The notes beneath the pieces were generated by a model that did not search any database, had not been told where the DNA came from, and worked only from the letters and a program-made list of their open reading frames with translations. A DNA stretch of 64,000 bases from CAWBVG01 sp963792175 (lineage in GTDB: Bacteria; Acidobacteriota; Vicinamibacteria; Vicinamibacterales; CAVVIG01): contig CAWBVG010000021.1 of the NCBI GenBank assembly GCA_963792175.1, positions 1-64,000 on the forward strand, read 5' to 3'. Below are positions 51,495 through 59,384 of the stretch, one piece after another. The stretch's first letter is position 1, and every line of letters starts with the position of its first letter. The position numbers and the translations under genes were made by a program.

Positions 51495-52052
51495 ATGCAG
51501 TCGGTAGCCATTCTGGCGGGCGGCGATGCGCGGCGCTTCGGCGGACGCGACAAGGGCGCCCTCGTCGTCGACGGACGTACGATTCTGGAACGGCAGATCT
51601 CCGAGCTGTCGACGGTCACACCGGACGTGCGCGTGATCCGCCGCGAGGACGATCTGGTGCCGGGCTGCGGGCCGCTCGGCGGCCTGCACGCGGCGTTGAA
51701 CGCGGCCCGCGGCGACGCGCTCTTCCTCGTCGCCTGCGACATGCCGTTCGTCACCGCGGCGCTGGCCGCTTACCTGCTGACGCTGGCCGGCGATGCCGAC
51801 GCCGTGGTGCCGCGGACGGAGCGCGGCTATCATCCGCTCTGTGCTGTGTATGGGCGCGCCTGCCTTCCTGCGGTCGAGCGGCGGCTCGCGGAGCGGCGGC
51901 TCAAGATGCTCGACCTGCTGCACGACCTGCGGGTCCGCGACGTGACAGCCGACGATCTCGGCCGATTCGGCAATTGCGATCGGCTGCTCGCCAACGTGAA
52001 CACGCCGGCCGAGTACGCGAGCCTCGAGGCGCTTCAAGGTCACAAAAAGTAA
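51495..52052 (+). CDS. mobA: Molybdenum cofactor guanylyltransferase
   Basis: A 185-residue intact protein starting MQSVAILAGGDARRFGGRDK, the nucleotidyl-transfer loop of MobA; the LAGGxxxRFGGxDK signature is complete. VPGCGPLGGLHAALNAARGD and CDMPFVTAALAAYL are also present. It makes molybdenum guanine dinucleotide from the cofactor and GTP. No molybdoenzyme is near, so its partner is elsewhere. It is divergent from the V4R-like gene 30 nt away and is followed by argS after 55 nt in which no repeat array is seen. Confidence 0.9.
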   Translation: MQSVAILAGGDARRFGGRDKGALVVDGRTILERQISELSTVTPDVRVIRREDDLVPGCGPLGGLHAALNAARGDALFLVACDMPFVTAALAAYLLTLAGDADAVVPRTERGYHPLCAVYGRACLPAVERRLAERRLKMLDLLHDLRVRDVTADDLGRFGNCDRLLANVNTPAEYASLEALQGHKK

Positions 52053-52107
52053 TCGTAGCACGAGCGTAGCGGCAGCTTACCGCCAGCCCGACGGACTCAA
52101 CGCATCG

Positions 52108-54145
52108 ATGATTCTCACCGTTCAACGACACGTCCACGACGCCATCGCGGCCGCGATCCGCCGGCAGTACGGCCTGGAAGAGATTCCTGACTTTGCCGTC
52201 GAAGTGCCGCCCAACCGCGCCCTCGGCGATCTCGCGGTGACGGTCGCCTTTCAGCTGGCGCGATCGCTGCGGAAGGCGCCGCGCGCGATCGCCCAGGAAC
52301 TGGCGCAGGCGGTCGGCGAGATTCCGGGGGTGGCGCGCATTGTTTCGGCGCCCAACGGCTATCTGAATCTGTATCTCGATCGCTACGCCTTCTTCCTGCC
52401 GCGCGTGCGGCAGCAGGTGCCGCCGGAGACGGTCGCTGCGGAAAAGACGATCGTCGAGCACACGGCCATCAATCCCAACAAGGCGGCGCACATCGGTCAC
52501 CTGCGGAACGCGGCACTGGGCGACACGATTGCGCGCGTGCTGCGCTTCCGCGGGCTGCAGGTCGAGGTGCAGAACTACATCGACGACCTGGGCGTGCAGG
52601 TCGCCGACATCCTCGTCGGCTTCATGGAGCTCGAACATCGCACGCCTCGCCGAGGTCCGCGAGATTGCGGACACGACGCGGTTCGACTACTACTGCTGGG
52701 ATCTGTATTCGCGCGTCACGGAATGGTACGGCGAGGACGCCGCGCGTCTCCAGGTGCGGGCGCGCGCGCTGCACGATCTGGAGCACGGCGGCAACGACGC
52801 GGCCGCGATGGCGTCGTTGATCGTCGAGCGCATCGTGCGCGCCCATCTGGCGACGATGGCGCGGTTGAACATCGGCTACGACCTGCTCACCTACGAGGGC
52901 GACATCATCCGGCTGCAATTCTGGGCGCGGGCGTTCGAAATCCTCAAGGCGCAAGGCGCCGTGTTCCTTCAGACGGAAGGCAAGCTCGCCGGCTGCTGGG
53001 TGATGAAGATCGAAGAGGACACTCCTCCCGCGTCGGTCGAGGCAGACACCGAATCTCGCCTGTCCCGCCGAAGCGCGGAACGCGCGCAGGCGGAGGCCGA
53101 CGAGGAGGACACCCGTGAGAAGGTCATCGTCCGCTCGAACGGCGTCGTGACCTACATCGGCAAGGATCTCGCGAATCAGTTCTGGAAGCTCGGTCTTCTG
53201 GGCCGCGACTTCCGGTATCGCCTGTTCGCGACGCAGGCCGGCGGGCGGCCGCTCTGGTCGACGACATCGGGCGACGGCGATCCGAACGCTCCGCGGTTTG
53301 GCCGTGCGGCGCGCATCTACAACGTCATCGACTCGCGCCAGATGTACCTGCAGGCGCTGCTGAGTCAGGCGCTGCGGGCGCTCGGTCACCCGCGGGAGGC
53401 GGAGAATTCGATCCATTTCTCGTACGAGATGGTCGCGCTGTCTCACGCGACCGCGCGCCAGCTCGGCTATGAGACCGCCGACAGCGATGAGGCTCGAAAA
53501 CCCTTCGTCGAGGTTTCGGGACGCAAAGGGCTTGGGGTCAAGATCGACGATCTGCTGGACCTCCTGGTCCAGAACGCCACGACGGAAGTGCAAAAGCGTA
53601 ATCCCGGCTTCTCGGAAGCGGATTGCGAGCACGTTGGCCGGCAGATCGGCGTCGCCGCGATTCGCTACTTCATGCTGAAGTTCTCGCGCGGCAAACTCAT
53701 CGTGTTCGATATGGCCGAGGCGCTCAGCTTCGAAGGGGAGACTGGTCCGTATCTGCAGTATGCTGTCGTGCGAGCCAACAACATCTTCCATAAGTTGCGC
53801 GAGCGGGAGGGGCTCTCCGAAGCCGACATCGTGGGCGCTCTCGACGGCATCGGCACGCAGGAACTGGCGGACGAGGGCGACCATAGTCTCTGGGCCGTCG
53901 TGTTCGAGGCATCGCGCCTCGACGATATCGTCGAACAGGTGGTGCGGACGCTCGAGTTTTCGGTGCTGGCGAAGTACACCTTCGGGCTCGCGCAGCTGTT
54001 CAATGCGTTCTACCATCGCGCGCCGATCCTGGGGGAAGAGGACCTCGATCGAAAGCGGTGGCGCGCGGCCGGCGTCGCGTACGTGCGGAGCCAGCTCACG
54101 CGCGCGCTCGATTTGATGGGGATTGACGTGCCGACGCGAATGTAA
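52108..54145 (+). CDS. argS: Arginyl-tRNA synthetase
   Basis: About 678 residues. Start ATG 52108 (MILTVQRHVHDAIAAAIRRQ). HIGH is present in KAAHIGHLRNAALGDTIARV, the SGRKGLGVKIDDLL stretch stands for the second signature in this class I enzyme without a KMSK, and EGETGPYLQYAVVRAN and RALDLMGIDVPTRM are the C-terminal anticodon-binding parts. A break lies near 52640. In the middle, the stretch TPPASVEADTESRLSRRSAE and RAQAEADEE after VMKIEED is not expected in the family and appears to be an insertion. The next gene starts 2 nt after the stop. Confidence 0.92.
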
Positions 54146-54147
54146 CG

Positions 54148-54846
54148 ATGCCGCTCATTGCGATCAGCGCCTGCCGGAAAATCGAGGACTACAAACAGGC
54201 CATCCTCCATGTCGGGGGCGACGTCCGCATTGTCGATGCGGCGATGCGGGTCGAGGACGCGCTCGCGGATGTCGAGGGGCTGCTGCTCACGGGCGGAGAC
54301 GACGTCGCGCCTTCGCGCTACGGCGAATCGCCGCATCCGGCCGTCGTCGAAGCCGAATCGGGCCGCGACGAGTTCGAGATCGATCTGATTGCCGCGGCAC
54401 GCAAACGCAGTCTGCCGATCTTCGCCATCTGCCGTGGCATCCAGGTGCTGAACGTGGCCGCCGGCGGTACGCTGGTCCAGGACATCCCGTCACAGATTCA
54501 CGGCGCGCTCCCACACAGCCTGCCGGCGCCGCCGCACGAAGCGTACGAGCTCGCGCACGAAGTCTGGCTCGACAAGGACACGCTGCTGACGCGCCTGATG
54601 CGCGAGCGCCTCAGCGACGCCGACTCGTGCGAAGTGAACAGCAGGCATCATCAGGCGGTGAAAGATCTGGCGGCCGGGTTGCGCGTCTCGGCCACGGCGC
54701 CCGACGGCGTCATCGAAGCGATCGAGGATCCCGAGACGCGCTTCTGCCTCGGCGTTCAGTGGCACCCGGAAAACTTCTGGCGCACCGGCGAGTTCCGCCC
54801 CCTCTTCGAGGGCTTCCTCGAGGCGGCCCAGAACGCCAAGAAATGA
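54148..54846 (+). CDS. Class I glutamine amidotransferase, peptidase C26 family
   Basis: A 232-residue intact protein with GLLLTGGDDVAPSRYGESPH, the nucleophile in FAICRGIQVLNVAAGG, and the histidine in GVQWHPENFW. This is the gamma-glutamyl-GABA hydrolase (PuuD) group, which cleaves gamma-glutamyl amides; related proteins hydrolyse other small gamma-glutamyl compounds. It starts 2 nt after argS, so the two are probably one transcript, though a functional link is not obvious. A gap of 46 nt follows before the convergent rlmD-like gene. Confidence 0.85.
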   Translation: MPLIAISACRKIEDYKQAILHVGGDVRIVDAAMRVEDALADVEGLLLTGGDDVAPSRYGESPHPAVVEAESGRDEFEIDLIAAARKRSLPIFAICRGIQVLNVAAGGTLVQDIPSQIHGALPHSLPAPPHEAYELAHEVWLDKDTLLTRLMRERLSDADSCEVNSRHHQAVKDLAAGLRVSATAPDGVIEAIEDPETRFCLGVQWHPENFWRTGEFRPLFEGFLEAAQNAKK

Positions 54847-54892
54847 CGTAGCGCCTGCGCTACCAGACGGCCGCCGTCGGCGATTTCGTTCC

Positions 54893-56143
54893 TCAACCTT
54901 GATCGAGCACTAGCACTGTTTCCACATGCGGCGTGTTCGGGAAAAGATCGAACGCGTCTGCCCGCGCAATCGTGTAGCCGGCGTCGACGAGGCGGCGCGC
55001 ATCGCGCGCGAGGGTGGCGACGTCGCAGGACACATACACGATCTGGCGGGCGTGGACGGAGAGTACGCCGTCCAACGCCTCGCGCGACATCCCGGTGCGC
55101 GGCGGGTCCACGACGACGGTGTCGATCGCCGGGCACCCCGGCAGCTGAGCCGCCGCGCTCGGAAGCCATGCAGCGGAGTTCTCGACCGGCTGGTGCGTGG
55201 TCGTCAGCCGCCCACCGGCTGCCTCGGCGTTGGCGCGTAGATCCTCAGCCGCCAGACGATCGCCTTCCACGGCGACGACCCAGTTTCCTCGCGTCAATGC
55301 GGCGGACACCGCAAACAGGCCCGCGCCCGCGTACAGGTCGGCTACCGCGGCGCCGGTGGGCAGACACTCGACGACGTGCGTCACGAGGTCGCGCAGAAGG
55401 AAACGGTTTCCCTGGAAGAACGAGAGCGCGTGGCGGCGCAGCGTGAAGGTCGACTCGCCAATCGTCAGCGTGTCAGTGACGAACGGGGGCGGCGTCAACC
55501 CAGGCGTCGATCGAACGATCTCGAGCAGCCTGGCATCCGGCGGGCGCGACGTGTCCAGGTGGACCACGCGTTGGTCCGCGGCCACGTTCTCGGACAGCTC
55601 GAGACCATGGACCGTGTCGGTGCCGATCGACTGGATCCCCGACGCCAATCGCTCGAGCGCATCGCATGTCTCCGGCAACAACTGATGCGTCGCGCGCGCG
55701 TCGCAGAGATCGTGGGTGCCTTCGCGGAAGAATCCGAAGCGGCCGCCGCGAACGTGGAGACGCGCGCGCATGCGGTAGCCGCGCTCCGGCGACGCCTTCA
55801 CGGTGACGGCGGACGGCAGCGTCAGACGGCCGATGCGCGCGAAGGCGTCCGCGATCACCTGGCCTTTGATCTCGAGCTGTCGCGGATAGGCGACGTGCGA
55901 GTAGGTGCAGCCGCCGCACGACGGATCCACAAACCCCGCGCGCCGGTCGGCTGACGGCTCGTCCACGCCGACGGTCTCGGCGAACGCGACCCCTTTGCTG
56001 ACACGATCGATCCGCGCCTGCACCCGTTCGCCCGGGATCGCCCCGCCGACGAGCACGACCTGCCCGTCGACGCGGCCGATCATGCGTCCGCCAGCCGCCG
56101 GTTTCTCGGCAGTCAGCGCCACGGTCTGTCCCGGTTTCAGCAT
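54893..56143 (-). CDS. RlmD/RumA-type 23S rRNA (uracil-C5)-methyltransferase
   Basis: A 416-residue intact protein. The start ATG 56143 (MLKPGQTVALTAEKPAAGGR) is chosen because the TRAM domain begins there; an in-frame ATG 11 codons upstream is not needed. DPSCGGCTYSHVAYPRQLEI contains cysteines of the iron-sulfur site. The methyltransferase core has FFQGNRFLLRDLVTHVVECL, AVADLYAGAGLFAVSAALTR, VVVDPPRTGMSREAL and the nucleophilic cysteine in IVYVSCDVATLARDARRLVD. It methylates a uracil in rRNA or, in RlmC/TrmA relatives, another site; which one is not fixed by the sequence. Confidence 0.83.
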   Translation of the reverse strand: MLKPGQTVALTAEKPAAGGRMIGRVDGQVVLVGGAIPGERVQARIDRVSKGVAFAETVGVDEPSADRRAGFVDPSCGGCTYSHVAYPRQLEIKGQVIADAFARIGRLTLPSAVTVKASPERGYRMRARLHVRGGRFGFFREGTHDLCDARATHQLLPETCDALERLASGIQSIGTDTVHGLELSENVAADQRVVHLDTSRPPDARLLEIVRSTPGLTPPPFVTDTLTIGESTFTLRRHALSFFQGNRFLLRDLVTHVVECLPTGAAVADLYAGAGLFAVSAALTRGNWVVAVEGDRLAAEDLRANAEAAGGRLTTTHQPVENSAAWLPSAAAQLPGCPAIDTVVVDPPRTGMSREALDGVLSVHARQIVYVSCDVATLARDARRLVDAGYTIARADAFDLFPNTPHVETVLVLDQG

Positions 56144-56155
56144 GTGGTGGTCATG

Positions 56156-56207
56156 AGCAGACCTGAACGTCTGCACGACGCTGGTCGTGCAGGCATTCAG
56201 GTCTGCT
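56156..56207. terminator. Long hairpin between two minus-strand genes
   Basis: A 24-nt arm (56156-56179), a GCTG loop and the inverse arm (56184-56207) differ by only two or three bases. The core AGACCTGAA...TTCAGGTCT is related to the REP-like palindrome at 5811. The right part overlaps the C-terminal codons of the next gene. It can act as a terminator or a transcript-stability element, although no T-run follows. Confidence 0.55.
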
Positions 56208-56962
56208 GGTACGCGATCTGAGGCAACTGGAGTCGCTCACGCACCAGCGCGTCCAGCGCCTGTTCGTGTGCGAGCGCCAGTGATTCTGGCGCCATGCCGG
56301 CGCGAAACGGGGCCAGCGATTCTTCCACCTCGTTCGACAGGGCCGTACGGGTGGGCGAATCGAGCAACGCTCGCGCCTGTTGCAGCAGCTCCGCGTCGAG
56401 CGCCGCCAGTCGGGCAATCAGCTCCTGTCGCGCCTCGCCGCGAACGCCAGCCGTCTTGGTGCGCGCCGCCTCGAGCTCCGCGGCAGCACGATCGATGAGC
56501 GGATCGAACGCGGAGCCCAGCGTTCCCCGGGCTCGCGCCTCGCTCAGCCGCAAGACGACTCGCTCGAGGTGGGCCGGCAGCGACTGTCGGGCGACTGGGG
56601 ACTGGGGGACTGGGGACTGGGGACTGAAGACTGACGCCTGGCGACTGAAGACTGATGCCCACCGCCCGGCGCCATTCGTCGAACACGTCGAGAACGTCCG
56701 CCTCGCAGAAGTCGATCTTCACCGGACGGCGCCTCGGCCCCTTGCGATAGTAACGCTCGAAGCAGCGATCGATGCCGGCGCACGCGACTTTGAGCGGCAC
56801 GCCTTGCGTCGCCCAGCCGGCGACGAGATCGAACGACGGCCCGGTGACGCGAATCAGATGCCCGTCGTTCTTGCGGCACAGATAGGTTTCGATCTCCCGG
56901 CAGTACTCCGCAATCCGAGATCCGAAATCCGCGATGTCTGCGGTTACTGGTTCCTTTCCCAC
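56197..56962 (-). CDS. Hypothetical protein with repeat-encoded linker
   Basis: About 255 residues when a heptamer unit of 8 nt at 56604 is read as 7. The N-terminal part (YCREIETYLCRKNDGHLIRV, TGPSFDLVAGWATQGVPLKV and ACAGIDRCFERYYRKGPRRR) and the C-terminal helical part (RLAALDAELLQQARALLDSP, LSNEVEESLAPFRAGMAPE) are joined by GISLQSPGVSLQSPVPSPQS, encoded by the heptamer array 56590-56660. The first residues (DIADFGSRIAEY) come from another array at 56907-56934. No family is recognised. The start overlaps the coaX stop by 19 nt. Confidence 0.6.
56590..56660. repeat. Tandem heptamer array (GGGGACT word) in coding sequence
   Basis: Ten units follow each other: GGCGACT, GGGGACT, GGGGGACT, GGGGACT, GGGGACT, GAAGACT, GACGCCT, GGCGACT, GAAGACT, GATGCCC. 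One unit is 8 nt by an extra G. In the cyclic reading the main word equals CCCCAGT, which I recall as the cyanobacterial STRR1 word. No inverse arm is present. The array is inside an open frame and is translated. Confidence 0.85.
56907..56934. repeat. Tandem heptamer array (TCCGAAA word) at a gene start
   Basis: Four exact-phase heptamers: TCCGCAA, TCCGAGA, TCCGAAA, TCCGCGA. They encode the first residues of the hypothetical protein on the minus strand, right after the coaX stop codon. No inverse partner is seen. Confidence 0.7.
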
Positions 56963-57720
56963 ACGAGCCTCAGGCCGTGGAGCGTCAAATCGGCGTCGAC
57001 GTGCTCGATCAGCGAGGTTTCGGGCGCGATCACCTCAGCCAGGCCGCCGGTCGCGATGCACAGCGCTTGCCCGCCGAGTTCGTCGCTCATCCGGCGCACG
57101 AGTCCCTCCACCATACCCACGTATCCCCAGAACAGGCCGGCCTCCATCGCGCCGACGGTGGTCCGGCCGATCACGCGCGGCGGCTTCCGCACGTCGATGC
57201 GCGGCAGCCGCGCCGCGCGCTGAAACAGCGCGTCCGCCGAAATCTGCACGCCCGGGCAGATCGCGCCGCCCAGGTACTCCCCTTTCGCCGTAATCGCATC
57301 CAGCGTCGTCGCGGTCCCGAAATCGACGACCACCATCGGCCGCGAGGCGCTGCGCCCGAACCGCTCGAAAGCAGCAATGCCGTTCACGATGCGATCGGCG
57401 CCGACCTCCGCTGGATTCTCGTAGAGGATCGGCATGTTGGTGTTGACGCCGGGTTCGACGATCAGGGCGGTCACGCCGAAATAGCGCTGCGCCATGTCGC
57501 GGATGGTGCCAGTCAGAGGCGGCACCACCGAGCCGATGATCACGGCGCGAATCTGCACCCGTTCGATCCGGCTGTGCGCGAAGAGTCCGTCGACGAGCAG
57601 GCCGAGCTCGTCGGACGTCCGCTCGCGCACCGTCTGGAGGCGCCAGCTCTGAACCAGCTCGGCGCCGTCGAACACGCCGAGCACGATGTTCGTGTTCCCG
57701 ACATCAATGGCTAGGAGCAC
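56944..57720 (-). CDS. coaX: Type III pantothenate kinase
   Basis: A 258-residue protein starting at GTG 57720 (LLAIDVGNTNIVLGVF), which begins the ATPase fold; the DVGNTN loop is the phosphate-binding motif. MVVVDFGTATTLDAITAKGE and GGAICPGVQISADALFQRAA are family blocks, together with ATGGLAEVIAPE. It phosphorylates pantothenate, the first step of CoA synthesis, is not inhibited by CoA and typically needs a monovalent cation. The usual partner birA lies next to it on the same strand, as in many bacteria. Confidence 0.92.
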   Translation of the reverse strand: MLLAIDVGNTNIVLGVFDGAELVQSWRLQTVRERTSDELGLLVDGLFAHSRIERVQIRAVIIGSVVPPLTGTIRDMAQRYFGVTALIVEPGVNTNMPILYENPAEVGADRIVNGIAAFERFGRSASRPMVVVDFGTATTLDAITAKGEYLGGAICPGVQISADALFQRAARLPRIDVRKPPRVIGRTTVGAMEAGLFWGYVGMVEGLVRRMSDELGGQALCIATGGLAEVIAPETSLIEHVDADLTLHGLRLVWERNQ

Positions 57721-57760
57721 AAGCCGCACCAAGGACACTGAGGTCAACTACGACGAACCG

Positions 57761-58546
57761 TTAGAGCCACTGCAGTTCTCCTGAGACAACCCGCTCGACG
57801 CGATCGCCCACGCGGACGAGGAGCGCACCCTGATCGTCCACGCCTGCCGTCAGTCCGGTCACCAGGCTGCCGTCGACCGAGCGCGCGACGCGCGCGCCGA
57901 CAGCCGCCGGCGCACGGCGGCGCCAGGCGTCGAGAATAGCATCGAACCGGCCGAGCAGCAGATCGTGGTAGCGCGCGCGACAAGGCGGCGAGTGTCTCGA
58001 CGAACACCGGATAGCGATCGACGCTGCGGCCCAATTCCGACTCGATCGAGGTCGACGCGCTCGTGGAGATCCGGCGGATACGACGCGACCGACGTGTTGA
58101 TGCCGAATCCGAGCACCACGCGCTCCTCCGACGTCTCGGCGAGAATCCCGGCGAGTTTCCGGCGCGATACGTAGAGATCGTTGGGCCACTTGAGATCCAC
58201 GCACAGCCCGCTCGCCGCGTCGACGCCTTCGGCGAGCGCGACACCCGCCGCGAGCGTCAGCAGCGACGTGGCGCGCCTCGGATCCGACGAGCGGCCGGGC
58301 GCCAGGACCACCGACGCGTACAACCCGCTGCCCGGCGGCGAAAACCAGCGTATGCCCCCGCCGTCCGCGCCCGGCGGTCTGACGGTCGGCGAGCACCACG
58401 GTCCCCTCGGGCAACGCCGCCGCGATGTCGTTGGTCGAGGCCACTTCGGAAAAGTAGTGGACCGTGTTGAACGGTCCGAGGCGCGCCCGCGATCGACCGA
58501 GCAGGTCGGCAAGCTCCGCCGGCAGATCAGAGGGGTTCGATTTCAA
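57761..58546 (-). CDS. birA: Biotin--[acetyl-CoA-carboxylase] ligase, frame-broken
   Basis: About 262 residues. Start at 58546 (MKSNPSDLPAELADLLGRSR), then HYFSEVASTNDIAAALPEGT, ADRQTAGRGRRG with the biotinyl-AMP loop, SGLYASVVLAPGRSSDPRRA, DLKWPNDLYVSRRKLAGILA and GFGINTSVASYPPDL. The C-terminal SH3-like domain ends LLVRVGDRVERVVSGELQWL. There is no N-terminal helix-turn-helix, so it is a ligase without repressor function. At least three breaks lie between 58350 and 57930. The start overlaps nadC by 20 nt. Confidence 0.9.
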   Translation of the reverse strand: MKSNPSDLPAELADLLGRSRARLGPFNTVHYFSEVASTNDIAAALPEGTVVLADRQTAGRGRRGHTLVFAAGQRVVRVGGPGARPLVGSEARHVAADARGGCRARRRRRRGERAVRGSQVAQRSLRIAPETRRDSRRDVGGARGARIRHQHVGRVVSAGSPRARRPRSSRNWAAASIAIRCSSRHSPPCRARYHDLLLGRFDAILDAWRRRAPAAVGARVARSVDGSLVTGLTAGVDDQGALLVRVGDRVERVVSGELQWL

Positions 58547-59372
58547 AGCTGATGTCGATTGCCGGCGCGGAGTGGGTCAACGCGCCGACGGATACGAAGT
58601 CCGCTCCGGTCGCGGCGAGTTCCGGCAGCCGCTCGAGTGTCACGCCGCCGGAGATTTCGGTTTTCGCGCGCCCGGCCGCCCGGGCGACGGCGATGCGGAT
58701 GTCGGCGGTGGACATGTTGTCGAGCAGAATCACCTCGGCGCCTTCGGCCAGCGCGAGGTCCACGTCGTGCAGCGTCGCCGCTTCGATTTCGATCGGCATC
58801 CCGGGCCGGTGGCCGCGGGCACGGTCGATGGCGGCTTTCACGCCGCCGGCAAGCGCGATGTGATTGTCCTTGATCAGGATCGCGTCGAACAGGCCGCTGC
58901 GATGGTTCGCGCCGCCGCCGACACGCACCGCGTATTTCTCGAGCGCCCTCAGGGTCGGCGTCGTCTTGCGCGTATCGAGGATGGTGATCCGGCCGTTCGC
59001 CGCCTCGGCAAACCGGCGCGCGAGCGTCGCAATCCCCGACAGGCGCTGCAGGTAGTTGAGTGCGGTACGCTCGCCGACGAGCAGCGTTCGCGCGGGCGCG
59101 ACGACGTCGGCGACCTCGGTGCCAGGCCGGCACCATTCGCCGTCGCGCACCCGAACGGCAAACGATCCGACGGGCCCCTTCTCGAGCTGCCTGAAGACCT
59201 CGAACGCCACCTCGAGCCCGGCGAGGACGCCCTCGCTCTTGACGAGAAACGTCCCGCGCGCCTGCACATCCGCCGGAACGATCGCTTCGGTGGTGACGTC
59301 GCCGTCGCGGACGTCTTCCTCGAGCGCGCGGCGCACGAGATCGCGATACACCCGCGGATCGAGCGGCTCCAC
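58527..59372 (-). CDS. nadC: Nicotinate-nucleotide pyrophosphorylase (carboxylating)
   Basis: A 281-residue intact protein with RRALEEDVRDGDVTTEAIVP, RTALNYLQRLSGIATLARRF, ILDTRKTTPTLRALEKYAVR, VGGGANHRSGLFDAILIKDN, VEIEAATLHDVDLAL-type (IEIEAATLHDVDLALAEGA) and LLDNMSTADIRIAVA. All are conserved in NadC. It converts quinolinate and phosphoribosyl pyrophosphate to nicotinate mononucleotide in NAD synthesis. It lies 12 nt after valS on the same strand and overlaps birA. Confidence 0.94.
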   Translation of the reverse strand: MEPLDPRVYRDLVRRALEEDVRDGDVTTEAIVPADVQARGTFLVKSEGVLAGLEVAFEVFRQLEKGPVGSFAVRVRDGEWCRPGTEVADVVAPARTLLVGERTALNYLQRLSGIATLARRFAEAANGRITILDTRKTTPTLRALEKYAVRVGGGANHRSGLFDAILIKDNHIALAGGVKAAIDRARGHRPGMPIEIEAATLHDVDLALAEGAEVILLDNMSTADIRIAVARAAGRAKTEISGGVTLERLPELAATGADFVSVGALTHSAPAIDISFEIEPL

Positions 59373-59384
59373 CGTGGTTATCGT

